The notes beneath the pieces were generated by a model. It did no database searches, was not told the origin of the DNA, and saw only the letters and a list, made by a program, of their open reading frames with translations. This document shows positions 1-12,181 of a stretch of DNA of 64,000 nt, in pieces; within the stretch, counting starts at the first letter, position 1; every line of letters begins with the position of its first letter. This stretch comes from Polytrichum commune. Lineage: Eukaryota; Streptophyta; Polytrichopsida; Polytrichales; Polytrichaceae. The translations under genes were made by a program, and so were the position numbers. The stretch is from NCBI GenBank assembly GCA_950295325.1, contig OX485805.1, forward strand, positions 12,248,501-12,312,500, given 5' to 3'.

Positions 1-116
1 AGGAAACACTAGGTCACACTTGGAATGTTAGGTGCAGTTTGCTAATGAATGAAAAAGAGAACCTGTAAGGTTTGCATTACAGCTACTCATGAAGATGGAA
101 CTTTCGTGAGCAGAAA
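1..116 (+). promoter_or_regulatory. 5' leader of the CSI gene with short uORFs
   Basis: This is the sequence upstream of the chosen CSI start. A stop in the CSI frame (TGA, 90-92) closes upstream extension. Two short upstream reading frames are visible: ATG at 45 ending with TAA at 66-68, and ATG at 89 (with a second in-frame ATG at 95) ending with TGA at 107-109, eight bases before the main ATG. A possible 3' splice site (gcattacag) lies near 82, so the leader may itself be spliced. No TATA box is claimed. Confidence 0.4.
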
Positions 117-3100
117 ATGGTTGAAGAACAGGACCGGCGACCGCAGACCCCTAGGACTCCACAGTCATCAGTGAGAGGACTGCGCATGAGGTATTTCTTC
201 TCTTATGAACCCTGTTTTAGTGCTGAATCTTGGGTGATCAAACATTGGTCATGAGCGCCAAGCATCCTGTAGTATTGTGGAGCATTGTGGAGCTCAACAA
301 CTCCATTTGCTGGCTGCAGGGATTGGAATGGACTTTCAGGAATGGAGGATCCCGATGGTGTTTTTGCAAAGGTAGCAAACTGCATTGAGCAACTTCGGAC
401 AGCTTCAATATCAGCACATGAGAAGGAGCTCGTCTCTAGGCAGCTATTTGAGCTGGTTAACACACGGCAGGATGCCAGGGTAGCAGTTGGCTCCCACTCA
501 CAAGCTGTGCCTCTGTTGGTTGCATTGCTTAGATCGGGATCTTTACCAGCCAAGGTGAATGCAGCTGCAATTCTGGGGGTTCTATGCAAAGAAGAGGACC
601 TGCGTGTGAAAGTACTACTGGGTGGTTGCATTCCTCCATTGTTAGCACTCCTAAGATCCAATTCTTTTGAGCCACAGACAGTGGCCGCTGAAGCCTTGAA
701 TGCAGTCTCTCAGGGAGGCGCTAGAGACCATGTGGGATCTAAGATTTTCTCCACAGAGGGAGTGGTTCTCAGCTTGTGGGAACAGTTGCAACCCAGGTAC
801 AAGCTGGAAAAATCAGTTCCTGGATTACTTACAGGAGCTCTTCGCAATCTCTGCAGCAGCACTGAAGGCTTTTGGCCTGCTACCTTAAAAGCAGGTGGCG
901 TGGAAATCCTAGTGGGGCTCCTGGAATCTGGAAATGCACCTGCGCAAGGAAATGCAGCATCTTTGTTGGCTAGTCTAATGACATCACTAGAGGAAAGCAG
1001 TCAACATGTGCTGAAGGCCGGAGCTATGGGACCACTTCTGCAGCTCTTGACGAATGAAGACATTTCAGTGCGTGCAGAAGCTGCTGGTGCATTGCGTGCT
1101 CTCTCAGCCCATAACGAAGAAGCTAGGCAGGCTATAAGATCAGCAGGTGGGATGTCTAGGTTGATTGGTGCAACAGTTGCTCCTTCTAAGGAATTTATGC
1201 AGGGCAAGTTTGCTCAAGCTCTGCAAGAAAATGCCATGGGTGCCTTTGCAAATATATCAGGTGGTATGCACGCTGTTATTTGCACCCTTGGGGAGAGTAT
1301 CAACTCCAAGCAAGCAGAAGCAGAAACTGCTGATGCTATTGGAGCATTGGCATATGCACTGATGGTCTTGGATGAAACTGATGAGTCAGTGAAAGCCGTG
1401 GATTCAATCCAAATTGAGCAAGTTCTGATTAAACATCTTGGGCAGAACAAGTCACAGCTGATTCAAGAGCGTGCTGTTGAAGGCTTGGCCAGTCTTTACG
1501 GGAATGCTCATCTTGCAAGTGGCTTAGAGCATGCTGAAGGCAAGAAGATGCTTGTTGGACTCATCACAATGGCAAATATTGAATTTCAAGAGGATCTCAT
1601 GATGTCACTGATGGACATCTGTTGTGGCCATAGAGATCTATGGCAAGCACTCCGAGGCCGAGAAGGAGTTCAGTTGCTTATTTCCCTGCTGGGTCTTTCT
1701 ACTGAGCAACAGCAAGAATATGCAGCTGCCTTGCTCTCCATCTTATCACAAGAGATAGATGAGAGCAAATGGGCCATTACTGCAGCTGGAGGTATTCCTC
1801 CATTGGTGCAACTGCTAGAGACTGGATCAGCAAAAGCAAAAGAGGATTCAGCAATCGTTCTTGGCAACCTTTGCAGTCACAGTGAGGATATTCGAGCTTG
1901 CGTTGAGACAGCAGAGGCTGTACCTGCTCTCTTGTGGTTGTTGAAAAATGCTGGTTTGAAGGGCCAAGAAATTGCAGCAAGGGCTCTTACGCAACTGGTG
2001 CGAGACTCAGATGCAAGCACCATCAGCCAGTTGACTGCTCTGCTAACTGGTGATTTGCCAGCATCCAAAGTCCATGTACTACATGTTGTGGGTTGTCTGC
2101 TTACGGTGGCTACTCAGGAAGAAATCTCAATGGAGGGTGCTGCAGCCAATGAGGCGCTGCAGACTCTGATAGAGCTCCTCAAGACAAGTAAAGAGGAGAG
2201 TCAAGAACATTCTGCCTCTGTCCTTGCTGAAATTTTCACTGCAAGACCAGATCTCTGTGAGAGCCCTGCTATTGTCAAGGGAATTGCACCATTGATAAAG
2301 TTGTTGAGTGTGGAGAATGAGCAGATCGCCATGCAAGCAGCACGGGCCCTTGCAGCACTTTTCTGCAGCATTGAACAAAACCGAAAAGTGGCAGAGGAAG
2401 GAAAGGATGCAATACTGCCCCTCATCAGTCTTGCAAAGTCCTCTATCATTTCAGTGGCAGAAGTTGCAACCACTGCTTTAGCAAACCTCTTGCTGGATGC
2501 AGAGGTTGCGGAAGAGGCACCTGCAGATGAAATTATATTACCCCTCACTCGTGTATTGCAGGAGGGCACCTTGCTGGGCAGGGAACATGCTGCTGGGGCC
2601 CTTGCACGGTTGCTTCGTTCACGTCCTGTAGACGATGTGATGGCAGAAAGTGTCCATCATTGTGGAACTGTCCTCGCTTTGGTGGCTCTTCTTGCCAATA
2701 CAAACTTGGAAGATAGTTCCACTTCTGAAGCTCTTGAGGCGCTTGCATCATTAGCTCGGACAAAACGGGGCGGTTTTAGTCGTCCACCATGGGCAGTTCT
2801 GGCAGAAGTGCCCTTCAGCATGGGCCCACTGGTGACATGTCTGGCAGTAGGCCTACCAATTGTGCAGGAGAAGGCCATTGAGGTCCTTTCGAGGCTATGC
2901 AGGGACCAACCTGTGGTCCTTGGTGACCTGATTGCTGATAATCCCAAATGCATTGCAGCACTAGCGGATCGCATTATTCACTCTTCCAACTTAGAAGTGA
3001 AAATTGGAGGTACTGCACTGCTAATATGTGCAGCAAAAGAGCACCGGCAAGTGTCTATGGAAGCTCTTCGTGAAGCGGGCACCTCAGCTGAGCTTATCCG

Positions 3101-6100
3101 ATCTTTGGTGGATATGCTGGGATTCAAGCCTGCAGAAGACATAACAGATACCACGAGCATTGATCTCGATGACGATCTTATCAGTGATGCTGATGAAGGT
3201 GAAGTATCCAGAAGGAAGGAGAATGACCTTGAAGGAACAGATGGGGATACTTTTCTCGACCATGGCCCTGCACAGATTTTGGGAGGAACAGTTGCTCTAT
3301 GGTTGTTATGTGTGATTGCATCTCATGACAGCTTAAGCAAAGTTGCAGTTATGGAGGCTGGTGCGATTGAGGTGCTAACAGAGAAACTGGCTATCTTTGC
3401 ACCCAATGCTCGAGAGGTGAGAATTTTCTTCGCAGTGCTTTGAGGATGCACACATCCTCATTATTCTGCTCTTTATTCCTCTCAAACGGCCAACTCCTCC
3501 CATAGATTCTTGTGAATGCTTTTGGGGATCGGTACATTGTCTGTTTCATGTTCATAATGGAATCACATTACCCTTTCAAACAGTATGAATAAGTTGATTG
3601 TGTATAGGTAGATCAATCATTTGAGCAGTGACAACTTGCCTTTTTTCAACACCCACATAAAGAGGTTGGGTCCAAGTTGTGTGCATACATCAAGCACAGT
3701 CAACAGTTAATTTAAAAAATGTAAGCTTAGTTGTATGTGTGCGTTCAGGTAGATTATAGGTCTATGAGTTCTTCTTAACTTTTGTGGAATTTCTCTTCTA
3801 TATGTGAAGTGACATCACGTCATGTACCACAAGAACCTGGTCTCTTTCTTTGCCTCAAGCTCACCACGGCATGGTGCTACCCTCGTCTTGACCAATTTGA
3901 ACTGTGATTCAAGAGTGGTTCAAGATCAGCTTGATGCACTGGTGGATTCAATTTCTTCTGACCTGATACTATATCATTTTTTTTTTGGTACGTAAGGATG
4001 CATCTAACTAAAGCTTGTCAAATTTTCGGAGCAGGCTGAAGTGGAGGACAATGGAAGTACCTGGGTGAGTGCACTTTTACTTGCAATTTTGTTTCAAGAG
4101 CGAGATGTGACACGTGCAGCTGCAACAATGCGAGCAATTCCATCACTGGCAACTCTGTTGAAGTCACAGGAAGCAATCGACAGATACTTTGCAGCCCAAG
4201 CCCTAGCCAGCCTCGTCTGCAATGGCAGCCGGGGGACTTTGTTGGCTGTTGCGAATTCAGGGGCAGCAGGTGGTCTTATTCCACTGCTAGGCAGCCTCGA
4301 GTCGGACATGAGCAACTTAGTTGCTTTGTCTGAGGAGTTCTCACTGCCTCGCAATCCTGATCAGGTGGCCTTGGAGCGCCTGTTCCGAGTTGATGATATT
4401 CGAGTAGGAGCTACTGCCCGGAAAGCCATCCCAGCGCTGGTGGATTTGTTAAAGCCACTTCCAGATCGGCCAGGTGCTCCACCACTTGCCCTTGGTCTCC
4501 TGACACAGGTTGCAAAGGGTAACAATGCCAATAAGCTTGCCATGGCAGAAGCTGGGGCTTTGGATGGGCTGACAAAGTACTTATCCATCGGTCCTCAAGA
4601 TGCAATTGAGGAGGCCACAGCAGATCTTCTGAGAATTCTATTCAGCAGTGCAGAACTCCGCCGTCACGATTCTGCAACTGGTGCTGTTGAACAGCTTGTA
4701 GCTGTCTTACGATTTGGAACCCGAGGCTCTCGATTAAGTGCAGCTCGGGCCCTCCAGGGATTGTTTGCTGCTGAGCATATCAAGGTGGGGTATGCTGCTG
4801 CGCAAGCTGTATCCCCACTGGTGGAGATGTTGAGCTCTGGAGTGGAGAAGGAGCAGCGTGCAGCAATTGGTGCACTTATGAAACTTTCAGCAGACAACCC
4901 ACCCAAGGTGCTGGCTATTGCAGATTCGGAAGCAAATGCAGTGGAAGGGCTCTGCCGGGTGTTGCTATCGGACTGCTCATTGGAATTAAAAGAGGAGACT
5001 GCAAACCTTTGCAGAACCTTGTTTAACAATCCACGAGTGAGATCCACACCTGCTGCAACTTGCTGCATTTCACCCCTAGTTGCCCTGCTGGATGTGGATT
5101 CACCTTCTGCCCAGTACGCAGGTGCTTGTGCCCTTGACAATCTACTGGACGACGAGCAACAAGCAGAGGCTGTTGCTGCAAATGGAGCTGTGGTGCCTCT
5201 AGTTAGCCTGGTAGTTGGAACCAATTTTAGTCTGCATGAAGCTGCTGTTAGTGGGCTCATTAAGCTGGCGAAGGATCGCCCTCTCTGCAAGTTGGACATG
5301 GTCAAAGCTGGGATCATCGACAACGTATTGGAAATATTGCCAGAAGCCCCTGACACACTCTGTGCTCTCATTGCAGAGTTGTTGCGCATCTTGACGAACA
5401 ACAGCAGCATTGCCAAGGGAGCTGCGGCCGCAAATGTTGTTGAACCTCTTTTCTATTCCCTCACACGACCGGAGTTGAGCACTTCCGGTCAGCACAGTGC
5501 AATGCAAGTGTTAGTAAACATTCTTGAGAAACCCCAAAGACTTGCCAACCTGAACCTGACGCCCAATCAGGCTATCGAGCCTCTCGTGCTTCTGCTCGAC
5601 TCTCCGTCACAGCCTGTCCAGCAGCTGGCAGCAGAGCTACTATCCCATCTTCTGGCACAAGAGCAATTCCAGCGTGATGTGTTCACCCAACAAGCAGTGG
5701 TTCCCCTTGTGAGGCTAGTTGGAGTTGGTGTTCCTAGCTTACAAAAAGAGGCCATCAAGGCTCTGGAGAGCGCCTCGAACAGCTGGCCGAACGCGGTTGC
5801 AGATGCTGGAGGCATTATTGAACTTTCCGCTCTCATGCTGCAAACAGATCCTCAGCCACCACATGCTCTGTGGGAAGCTGCAGCATTGGTGCTTTCGAAT
5901 GTTCTCCGCTTCAGCTCCCAGTACTTTGTCAAGGTGCCAGTTGCAGTCCTTGTGAAGTTGATGCGCTCAAGCAATGAAGCAACTGTGGTGGTGGCTCTGA
6001 GTGCCCTTCTGGTGCTGGAGAGAGACGATTCGTCAAGTGCTGAAGGAATGGCCGAGGCAGGGGCGGTGGAGGCATTGCTGGAGCTTCTGCGTTGCCATCA

Positions 6101-8021
6101 ATGTGAAGAAGCCGCTGCTCGTCTCCTGGAGGCTTTGTTTAACAACATCAAGGTGCGGGAAACAAAGGCGGCCAAAATGGCCATTGCGCCATTGGCACAA
6201 TATTTACTGGACCCGCAAACACGAACGCAGCCAGCACGACTTTTGGCGGCCTTAGCACTCGGAGACTTGTTTCAGAACGAAGGGCTTTCTCGAAGTAACG
6301 ATGCTGTGTCGGCATGCCGAGCGTTGGTGAGCTTGCTGGAGGATCAGCCAACCGAAGAAATGAAGATGGTGTCTGTGTGTGCTTTACAAAACCTCGTGGT
6401 AAACAGCCGTGCAAATAAGCGGGCTGTGGCAGAGGCTGGGGGCATCCAGGTGGTGCAAGAGCTTTTGGGATCGAGTAACGCAGAGAGTGCCGGGCAAGCT
6501 GCTATATTGATGAAGCTTGTGTTTGCAAATCATACAATTCAAGAGTACGCCTCAAGTGACATTATTCAAGCTCTAGCAGGTACAGTATTTTTTTTCTTAA
6601 CTCGTGAGAATGATACACTAATGTAGTTGAACTACTCTCACCTTGCAATATCCTCATATTTCAATAGAACTGATTAATTCACATACTGTAGCACCTTATT
6701 AGTTCAGGCACTTCACTTGCAGGAATTGATATTATTATCTTGCCACATCAACACTTTCACATATTCCCACCAACCATTGCGTGGCATATGGCATCTTTAG
6801 TCAAGAAATAATTATTTTGTGCCGAAACTGATGAGGTATTATGGTATTCATAAAACAGCGGCCATGGAGAAGGATCTCTGGGCAACAGCCTCTGTAAGCG
6901 AGGATCTCGTGAAGGCATTGACAGTTATGCTCGGCAACTTCAGCCGATTGCGTTCCACCAATGAAGCTACACAATGTATTCCACAGCTTGTGGGTGCCCT
7001 GAAGGCAGGTAATGAAGCAGCACAGGAAGCTGCACTCGACGCACTTTATTTGCTCCAAGAGGACTGGGTAAATAGTCCTGAGGAGGTAGGTAAAGTACAA
7101 TCCGTGGCAGCAGCTGAAGCAATTCCAATGCTGCAGTTCATGGTAAGAGAAGGGTCACCAAGGTTTGCAGAGAAGGCCGAAATTATATTGCAATGCTTGC
7201 CTGGCAGCTTAGTGGTCACCGTTAAGCAAGGTCACAATCTCAAGCAGTCCATGGGAAGTACAAATGCATTCTGCAAGCTTACACTCGGCAACGGTCCTCC
7301 ACGTCAAACCAAGGTCTGTGAAGGTCACCCTTGGAACTCTCTAGCTCCTCCATTTTCAGTCGCTTTAGGTTTTTCAATGCCCAGTGGTATATGTGTATAA
7401 TGTTATTACATTATTTATGAGCCTCTTCACAGTCAGTGTCCCTATGTTTAACTTTGGTTTCATCGCGTCCATAAGTGTAGTTCGAAAGAAGTAAGAAGAC
7501 TCATTGCTTTCTTGTGCGTCTTGTAGGTTGCGACTGGTTCCTCTCCAGAGTGGAAGCAAAGTTTTGCCTGGGCATTTGAAAACCCACCAAAGGGTCAAAA
7601 GCTTCACATATCTTGCAAAAGCAAAGGTGCTTTTGGCAAGGTTAGTTGCAAAACTGCAGTTCCATGTGTGTTGAAGGCTTTTGACATGCCTTGGCTGTTC
7701 TAACGTTCTAACTATACATGCAGAACTTAATTTATCCACAATGTATCTCGAGTCAGTGCATTTTCGTGCAGTTAGAGTACATACAGGATTCTGCTGCTGA
7801 TGGTCCTAATATTGCTCCTTGCCATGTGAATTATATCCTCTAATGCAAGGTTTTTTTTTTCCCCCTGGTTTATGCAGGGCTCACTGGGAAAGGTGACTAT
7901 TCAAATTGACAGAGTGGTAATGCAGGGGACTGTCAGTGGGCAGTATACTTTGCAGCCTGAGACAAACAGGGATGGCTCTGCTCGAACCTTGGAAGTTGAA
8001 TTTCAATGGTCCAATCGGTAA
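117..8021 (+). CDS. CSI1: CELLULOSE SYNTHASE INTERACTIVE (CSI) protein: armadillo repeats plus C2 domain
   Basis: Coding exons are 117-190, 320-3416, 4035-6579, 6859-7313, 7527-7640 and 7878-8021. All have GT-AG borders and keep phase, giving about 2142 aa against about 2150 for Arabidopsis CSI1. CSI proteins tether the plasma-membrane cellulose synthase complex to cortical microtubules. Nearly the whole length is armadillo-type helical repeats (for example [47 protein letters not shown]-like units). The last 120 or so residues form a C2 domain starting at [20 protein letters not shown] and ending EVEFQWSNR. The start at 117 gives [16 protein letters not shown] and is the first ATG after an in-frame stop; exon 1 joins exon 2 through a split AGG codon just before the conserved MEDPDG. 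A polar acidic stretch near 3160-3250 interrupts the repeats, as in CSI1. The frame is intact and the identification is secure; which CSI paralogue it is stays open. Confidence 0.95.
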
Positions 8022-9098
8022 ACAGTGTATGATCTGTGAGTAGGAGCACGAGTACAGATTTGTATGATGAGATAGTATTTTGTGTATTGTATTCTAAAGA
8101 GTATCTGGAGCTTGCAAGCATACAGACGATACATTAAAAGATTGAGACTGGGGCCTTTTTTAGCCATTATAGATCATTAGGTAGACATCACATTAGGCAG
8201 CTCTCATGCATTTCTCAATGCATGTGAGATTTATTCGAAGAGACTGGCGGCTGTAAATGGATTTTACTGTTTGTTGTCACCTTCCATTAATCGGTAAGTC
8301 ATTCTACTCTCCACTCTCAAATTCAATGAGAGGCTGAGGTCCTACGGTTGGGGGCCTTGAGCAGCATGTTTGAATCATAAGTAATCGGTGGAATTTCCCT
8401 CGACAAGGCAAGATGTGGTTCAAAATGTCCACTGAGGTCATCCTTTCCAAGCTCAAATAGTTCACACATTATCAGGTTAAACATTGTGATGCTTTGGCTT
8501 CTCAAATGGCTCATCCTTGTTATCAATATGAGATTTCTTGCCACAAAGGTCAATAAGGTCAGCGCTCTTCCCCATTCAACAGAGTTTTAAACTCAATTTC
8601 CCTAACATGAAATCCCTGTGGTCTCTAGCAATTGAAACTGCTAAATTAATAAGAGTGTTGTGGGTATGTTGATACCAGAGGACTCTTGACTTCAGCCACT
8701 CTGCTTTGGATTGCCCAGTTCAGAAGCAATGTTTTGTTGTTCTTATTAGATAGTTAACGCAAGGAGCTATTTGTCAGTCTCTACGGAATGGGCAATGCAT
8801 AGGAGGTATGGTCCATCTAATAAGAAGGTGACCAACATCCATTTAACGCACTGACCCACTTTTCTGTTGCTAACACATACAACCCTCAATTGTTTCAGGA
8901 CCTTCCAAAAACATGCTCGATTGGCGACTTTGAGAAGGCGACTGTGATATTCAAGGGTTAACTTGGCAACACCCATGTGAGCCCTATGGCTCGTAGAGCA
9001 TCTCCACTTATGGAGCTGTAAATGGGCCACTGCCATTGGGTTTTCTCCTCTTTAATAGCAAGACCGCATGCTACCCTCCCACCTCTAAAGTCCGTGTA
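8022..9098. other. 3' flank of CSI and intergenic DNA, nothing recognised
   Basis: Presumably the CSI 3' UTR followed by intergenic sequence. There are only short, low-quality open frames on both strands, no recognisable domain and no clear repeat. No strong AATAAA signal was pinned down. Confidence 0.5.
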
Positions 9099-9235
9099 CC
9101 ATAGAGGGCTCTCTGTTTTGACACAAATTAATTATTTTCCCCTCAAAATCTGCTCACATTTGCTAAGATCCACTTGTATCCCACGTGGAAACTACATTCC
9201 GGCACAAATAAAGATGAATAGAGAGCCCTCTATGG
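9099..9235. mobile_element. Short TIR element (MITE-like)
   Basis: A 16-bp inverted repeat, CCATAGAGGGCTCTCT at 9099-9114 and its exact complement at 9220-9235, encloses about 105 bp without coding potential. TA lies directly outside both ends (gta on the left, taa on the right), as expected for a TA target duplication. The family is not recognised and no second copy was seen in the window. Confidence 0.5.
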
Positions 9236-10529
9236 TAAATCCAAAATTAATTAAGAGTCCCTATATCAAAAGTCCTTACTAAATTTGACAAGGTATAGGG
9301 TGGGAATAAGATTATGTACCAAAGGTCAAATGACAATTATGTGGCGTGTTAGGGCTCCTAATGTAGGCTTGGTTCGTCATGCTTAGAATTTGCACGCTCT
9401 ATGGAGTATTGCAGTTCCACCTCGTGCACCTTAGGGAGTCCCCCCACTCCCTTTTTCAGGTCTTGGTGGCTTTGTATGGTTCTCAGCAATGAAGTAAAAT
9501 TCATTTCATTTGTCTCAAAAGAAAAAAACAAAAACAAAGTCCATGTATATCTAAAATTCTCATTGCCCGACTTATTGTATGTGGCTTATGGGTGGAGACA
9601 GACTTAAAACATCTCTTTTGTCCTTATTGTGGCTCTTTAACAAACACTTTACTAAAACTAGACTTTTTCTTTTTAAATTGGAGTAAATTAGCAAAATGTT
9701 ACTAAATTTAGGCTCTAAATTAGTAAATACATGCCCTTAATTCATCTTTAAGTGTGATTAGTAAAGAAAATGAGCAATAATTATATTATATGATATGGAG
9801 ACAAAGCCCATATAACATAGGGAGAAGTCTTGATGCCTTGTGGACCCAAAAAACTTGCCTATCATATATGTAGATATTAGTACAAATATTTTGATTATAG
9901 TGAATCTTAGAATTGGGAGACCTCCCAATCAAAAATTAAAAGACATATTGAGCAAATCTCACAGTAAGATGTGGAGATCTCCTAGTGTGGCTCCAGATGT
10001 CAATATTGGAGAATCCACTAATATCACATTCTAAACCAAACTGGGGAAAATATGAGATCATTTACATAAAGAACACCAACTTCCCTTGATGTGACCTTTA
10101 AGACATAAACTATAAGAGTTTAGACACCATAATTATTGACATATACTAAAAGAGGTTGAGACATAAACTATAAGAACTCAACCCCTCACCAACCCTCACC
10201 AAGACACCTAGATACTCGCACACCTCATTTCACACATCCTCACATACTTCCCTCAAATAGGTTTCCCAACATACCCAGGCGGAACCAAACCCAAAATTGT
10301 TACAATCCTATGTGCACACCAATTCAAGAGCCCCTCCATTATCCCTATCTTTACCGAAAGATTCATATATTGACATGAAGCCGCATTACACCTAACATAC
10401 TTACCACTCACACAAAATCCTAACCTAGTGGTCACACCCACCAAAGGTCAACCTCTCCAAGAAACGTTACCCCTCCCAACCTTGTTCTACACACAACCAC
10501 AACTCAAATACCCCATGACTCACACCTAT
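9236..10529. other. Intergenic DNA, A/T-rich then C-rich
   Basis: The A/T-rich part to about 10150 shows nothing recognisable. From about 10150 the + strand becomes C-rich, matching the composition of the LINE remnant that follows, so this part may be more decayed LINE ORF2. No domain could be read in it. Confidence 0.4.
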
Positions 10530-11740
10530 TAAACGGATGGTTCATTCACCCCCCCCCCCCTTTCGCCAAGGCAAGGATTGCCGAACTAGGTATCTATAGA
10601 CTCCCCGGAAGACAAAATATCCTACGCTTGGAACTAACAACCATATACATAGCTTTCTACCTCACCAAAGACAACACCACCCACTCATATATATTCACGG
10701 ACAACCTCAACTTCATTTACCTAAGCCACGACCACCAAGACAAATTACTTGTACAAACTATAATCCAAAGACTATCACAACACACATCCACCCCACCCTT
10801 CAAAAAATCCGTGCCCACTCGGGCAGCCTGGGTAATGATGTTGTTGATAAACTCGCCAAATTTGATGTTAACAACCCAACATTACTCCCCCCCCCCCCCC
10901 CCCCCTATACACATGCACATACAACCTCTTTATGGCATTCCAAATCCTCATAGAAAACCCCTTCACTACACCCACCAAACACCTCAAATCCTACATACAA
11001 GAGGAATACACACTCCAACTCACAACCATAATCCTCCCCCAATACTTATACATAGCAAAATGGCTTGATGAAACCCACTGGTTCACTCTCCCCTCTCCAA
11101 CCACTTATGATCAACACCCCAATGCACAAATGCATAAATCACCCAAACCCTCAAAATACATGCATAATTAAAGAAAACACATAATCTAGGCCACCCAATT
11201 TCCCTCCCCTTTATGCAACCTACCCACTACAAGAAATTGACACACACTCCACCTACTCTCCATATGTACGAACACCACCCTCGATAACATCCAAACAACC
11301 AAACACAACAAATGGTATGGAAATTTCATAAACTCCTCCTTTCCTATTCATCAGCAAGAGACACATTCCTAATGAAAGCTAGCACCCACCTCGGAAGGCC
11401 CCTAGAGAACACAACCCTTCATTGTTTTACCCTTGCCTCTACACCACAAAACCATGCCAATGCCTTGCTAGATTAAAACCAAACATCTTTGTCATCACCA
11501 CCACCTCCTTGAAAAAAACTACACCCTACACCACCCAAAACTCAAGTCTACATATCATTGAAATCGTGTTCTACCAAGATCATGACCCCACCCCTGCCAC
11601 CCAATGGAAAAAACTAAAATACCAACCTTTGGTAAAGGCACTAGAAGAAGCCAGCTAGTATGTAATACTCACCGTCCTCATAGTAGGCATCTAGGGAGGC
11701 ATACACACAAACAACATTACCAACCTCTTCAAACAGTGCT
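10530..11740 (+). pseudogene. LINE ORF2 3' remnant: RNase H domain and C-terminal region
   Basis: Decayed C-terminal part of a non-LTR retrotransposon polyprotein. RNase H landmarks appear in order across shifted frames: DGSF at about 10536 (first Asp), LELTTIYIAFYLT near 10630 (Glu), IFTDNLNFIYL near 10695 (Asp), and RAHSGSLGNDVVDKLAK near 10812-10862 (last Asp). Further on, HIIEIVFYQDHD near 11550 and a following GGIHTNN-like segment resemble the tail domain found after RNase H in such elements. Frames shift at a 12-C run (10549-10560), at an A run near 10802 and at a 19-C run (10887-10905), with several stops, so the copy is dead. The reverse transcriptase domain was not found upstream. 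This is a family-level call by motif reading only. Confidence 0.6.
10887..10905 (+). repeat. Poly-C tract of 19
   Basis: A homopolymer run of 19 C in the LINE remnant. It is one of four C or G runs of 12 or more in the window (also 10549-10560, 25705-25717 and 52624-52636). Confidence 0.95.
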
Positions 11741-11894
11741 ACATATTTTTAGTGCCCATACATGCATGTATGCAACAAATCCACCTGATAGGTTATTAAA
11801 AACTCACTTTATTCATGCTCAACAAATAAAAATTGGAAAACCACCAACCCCTAATAATACTTGCCTAAACAAATACAAACTATAAAATTTCAGT

Positions 11895-12083
11895 GTTGAA
11901 TCCTACAACATGTTGCCCAAACCCACTCAAATAATTTTGATAATGGGATAGACAAACCCCAAAGAAGACACCCCTCGGGAATCGAACCCAACACAGGTTG
12001 CAACAAATCAAGACCACATGCCCTCGTAACACCCACCTTTGAAATACACACCATCGACAAAGAAAACTTATAATCTCCCCCAA
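11895..12083 (-). mobile_element. SINE-like tRNA-derived sequence
   Basis: On the minus strand, 11988-11978 reads GGTTCGATTCC, an exact match to the RNA polymerase III B-box (tRNA T-arm) consensus, flanked by short complementary stem bases. Upstream on the same strand is a weaker A-box-like GTGG segment. A complete tRNA cloverleaf cannot be folded by eye, so a tRNA-derived SINE or a degenerate tRNA relic is the likelier reading. Its ends are approximate. Confidence 0.35.
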
Positions 12084-12181
12084 CTGGGCCTACAACGCCC
12101 TAGCCCTTGGTAACTATAAGGACCACTTCCAACATGAGGTTGTAGCATTTGTCCCATAGTCTTACGTAGTTAACCCACTCC

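Noticed and set aside
4664-5416. 250-codon open frame on the minus strand
   Set aside because: It lies entirely inside CSI exon 3 and its Ala/Ser-rich translation is the shadow of Leu/Ala-rich armadillo codons.
10888-10905. Poly-C/poly-G runs as functional G-quadruplex elements
   Set aside because: Single uninterrupted runs in dead repeats fit slippage better; no separated G-tracts were seen.
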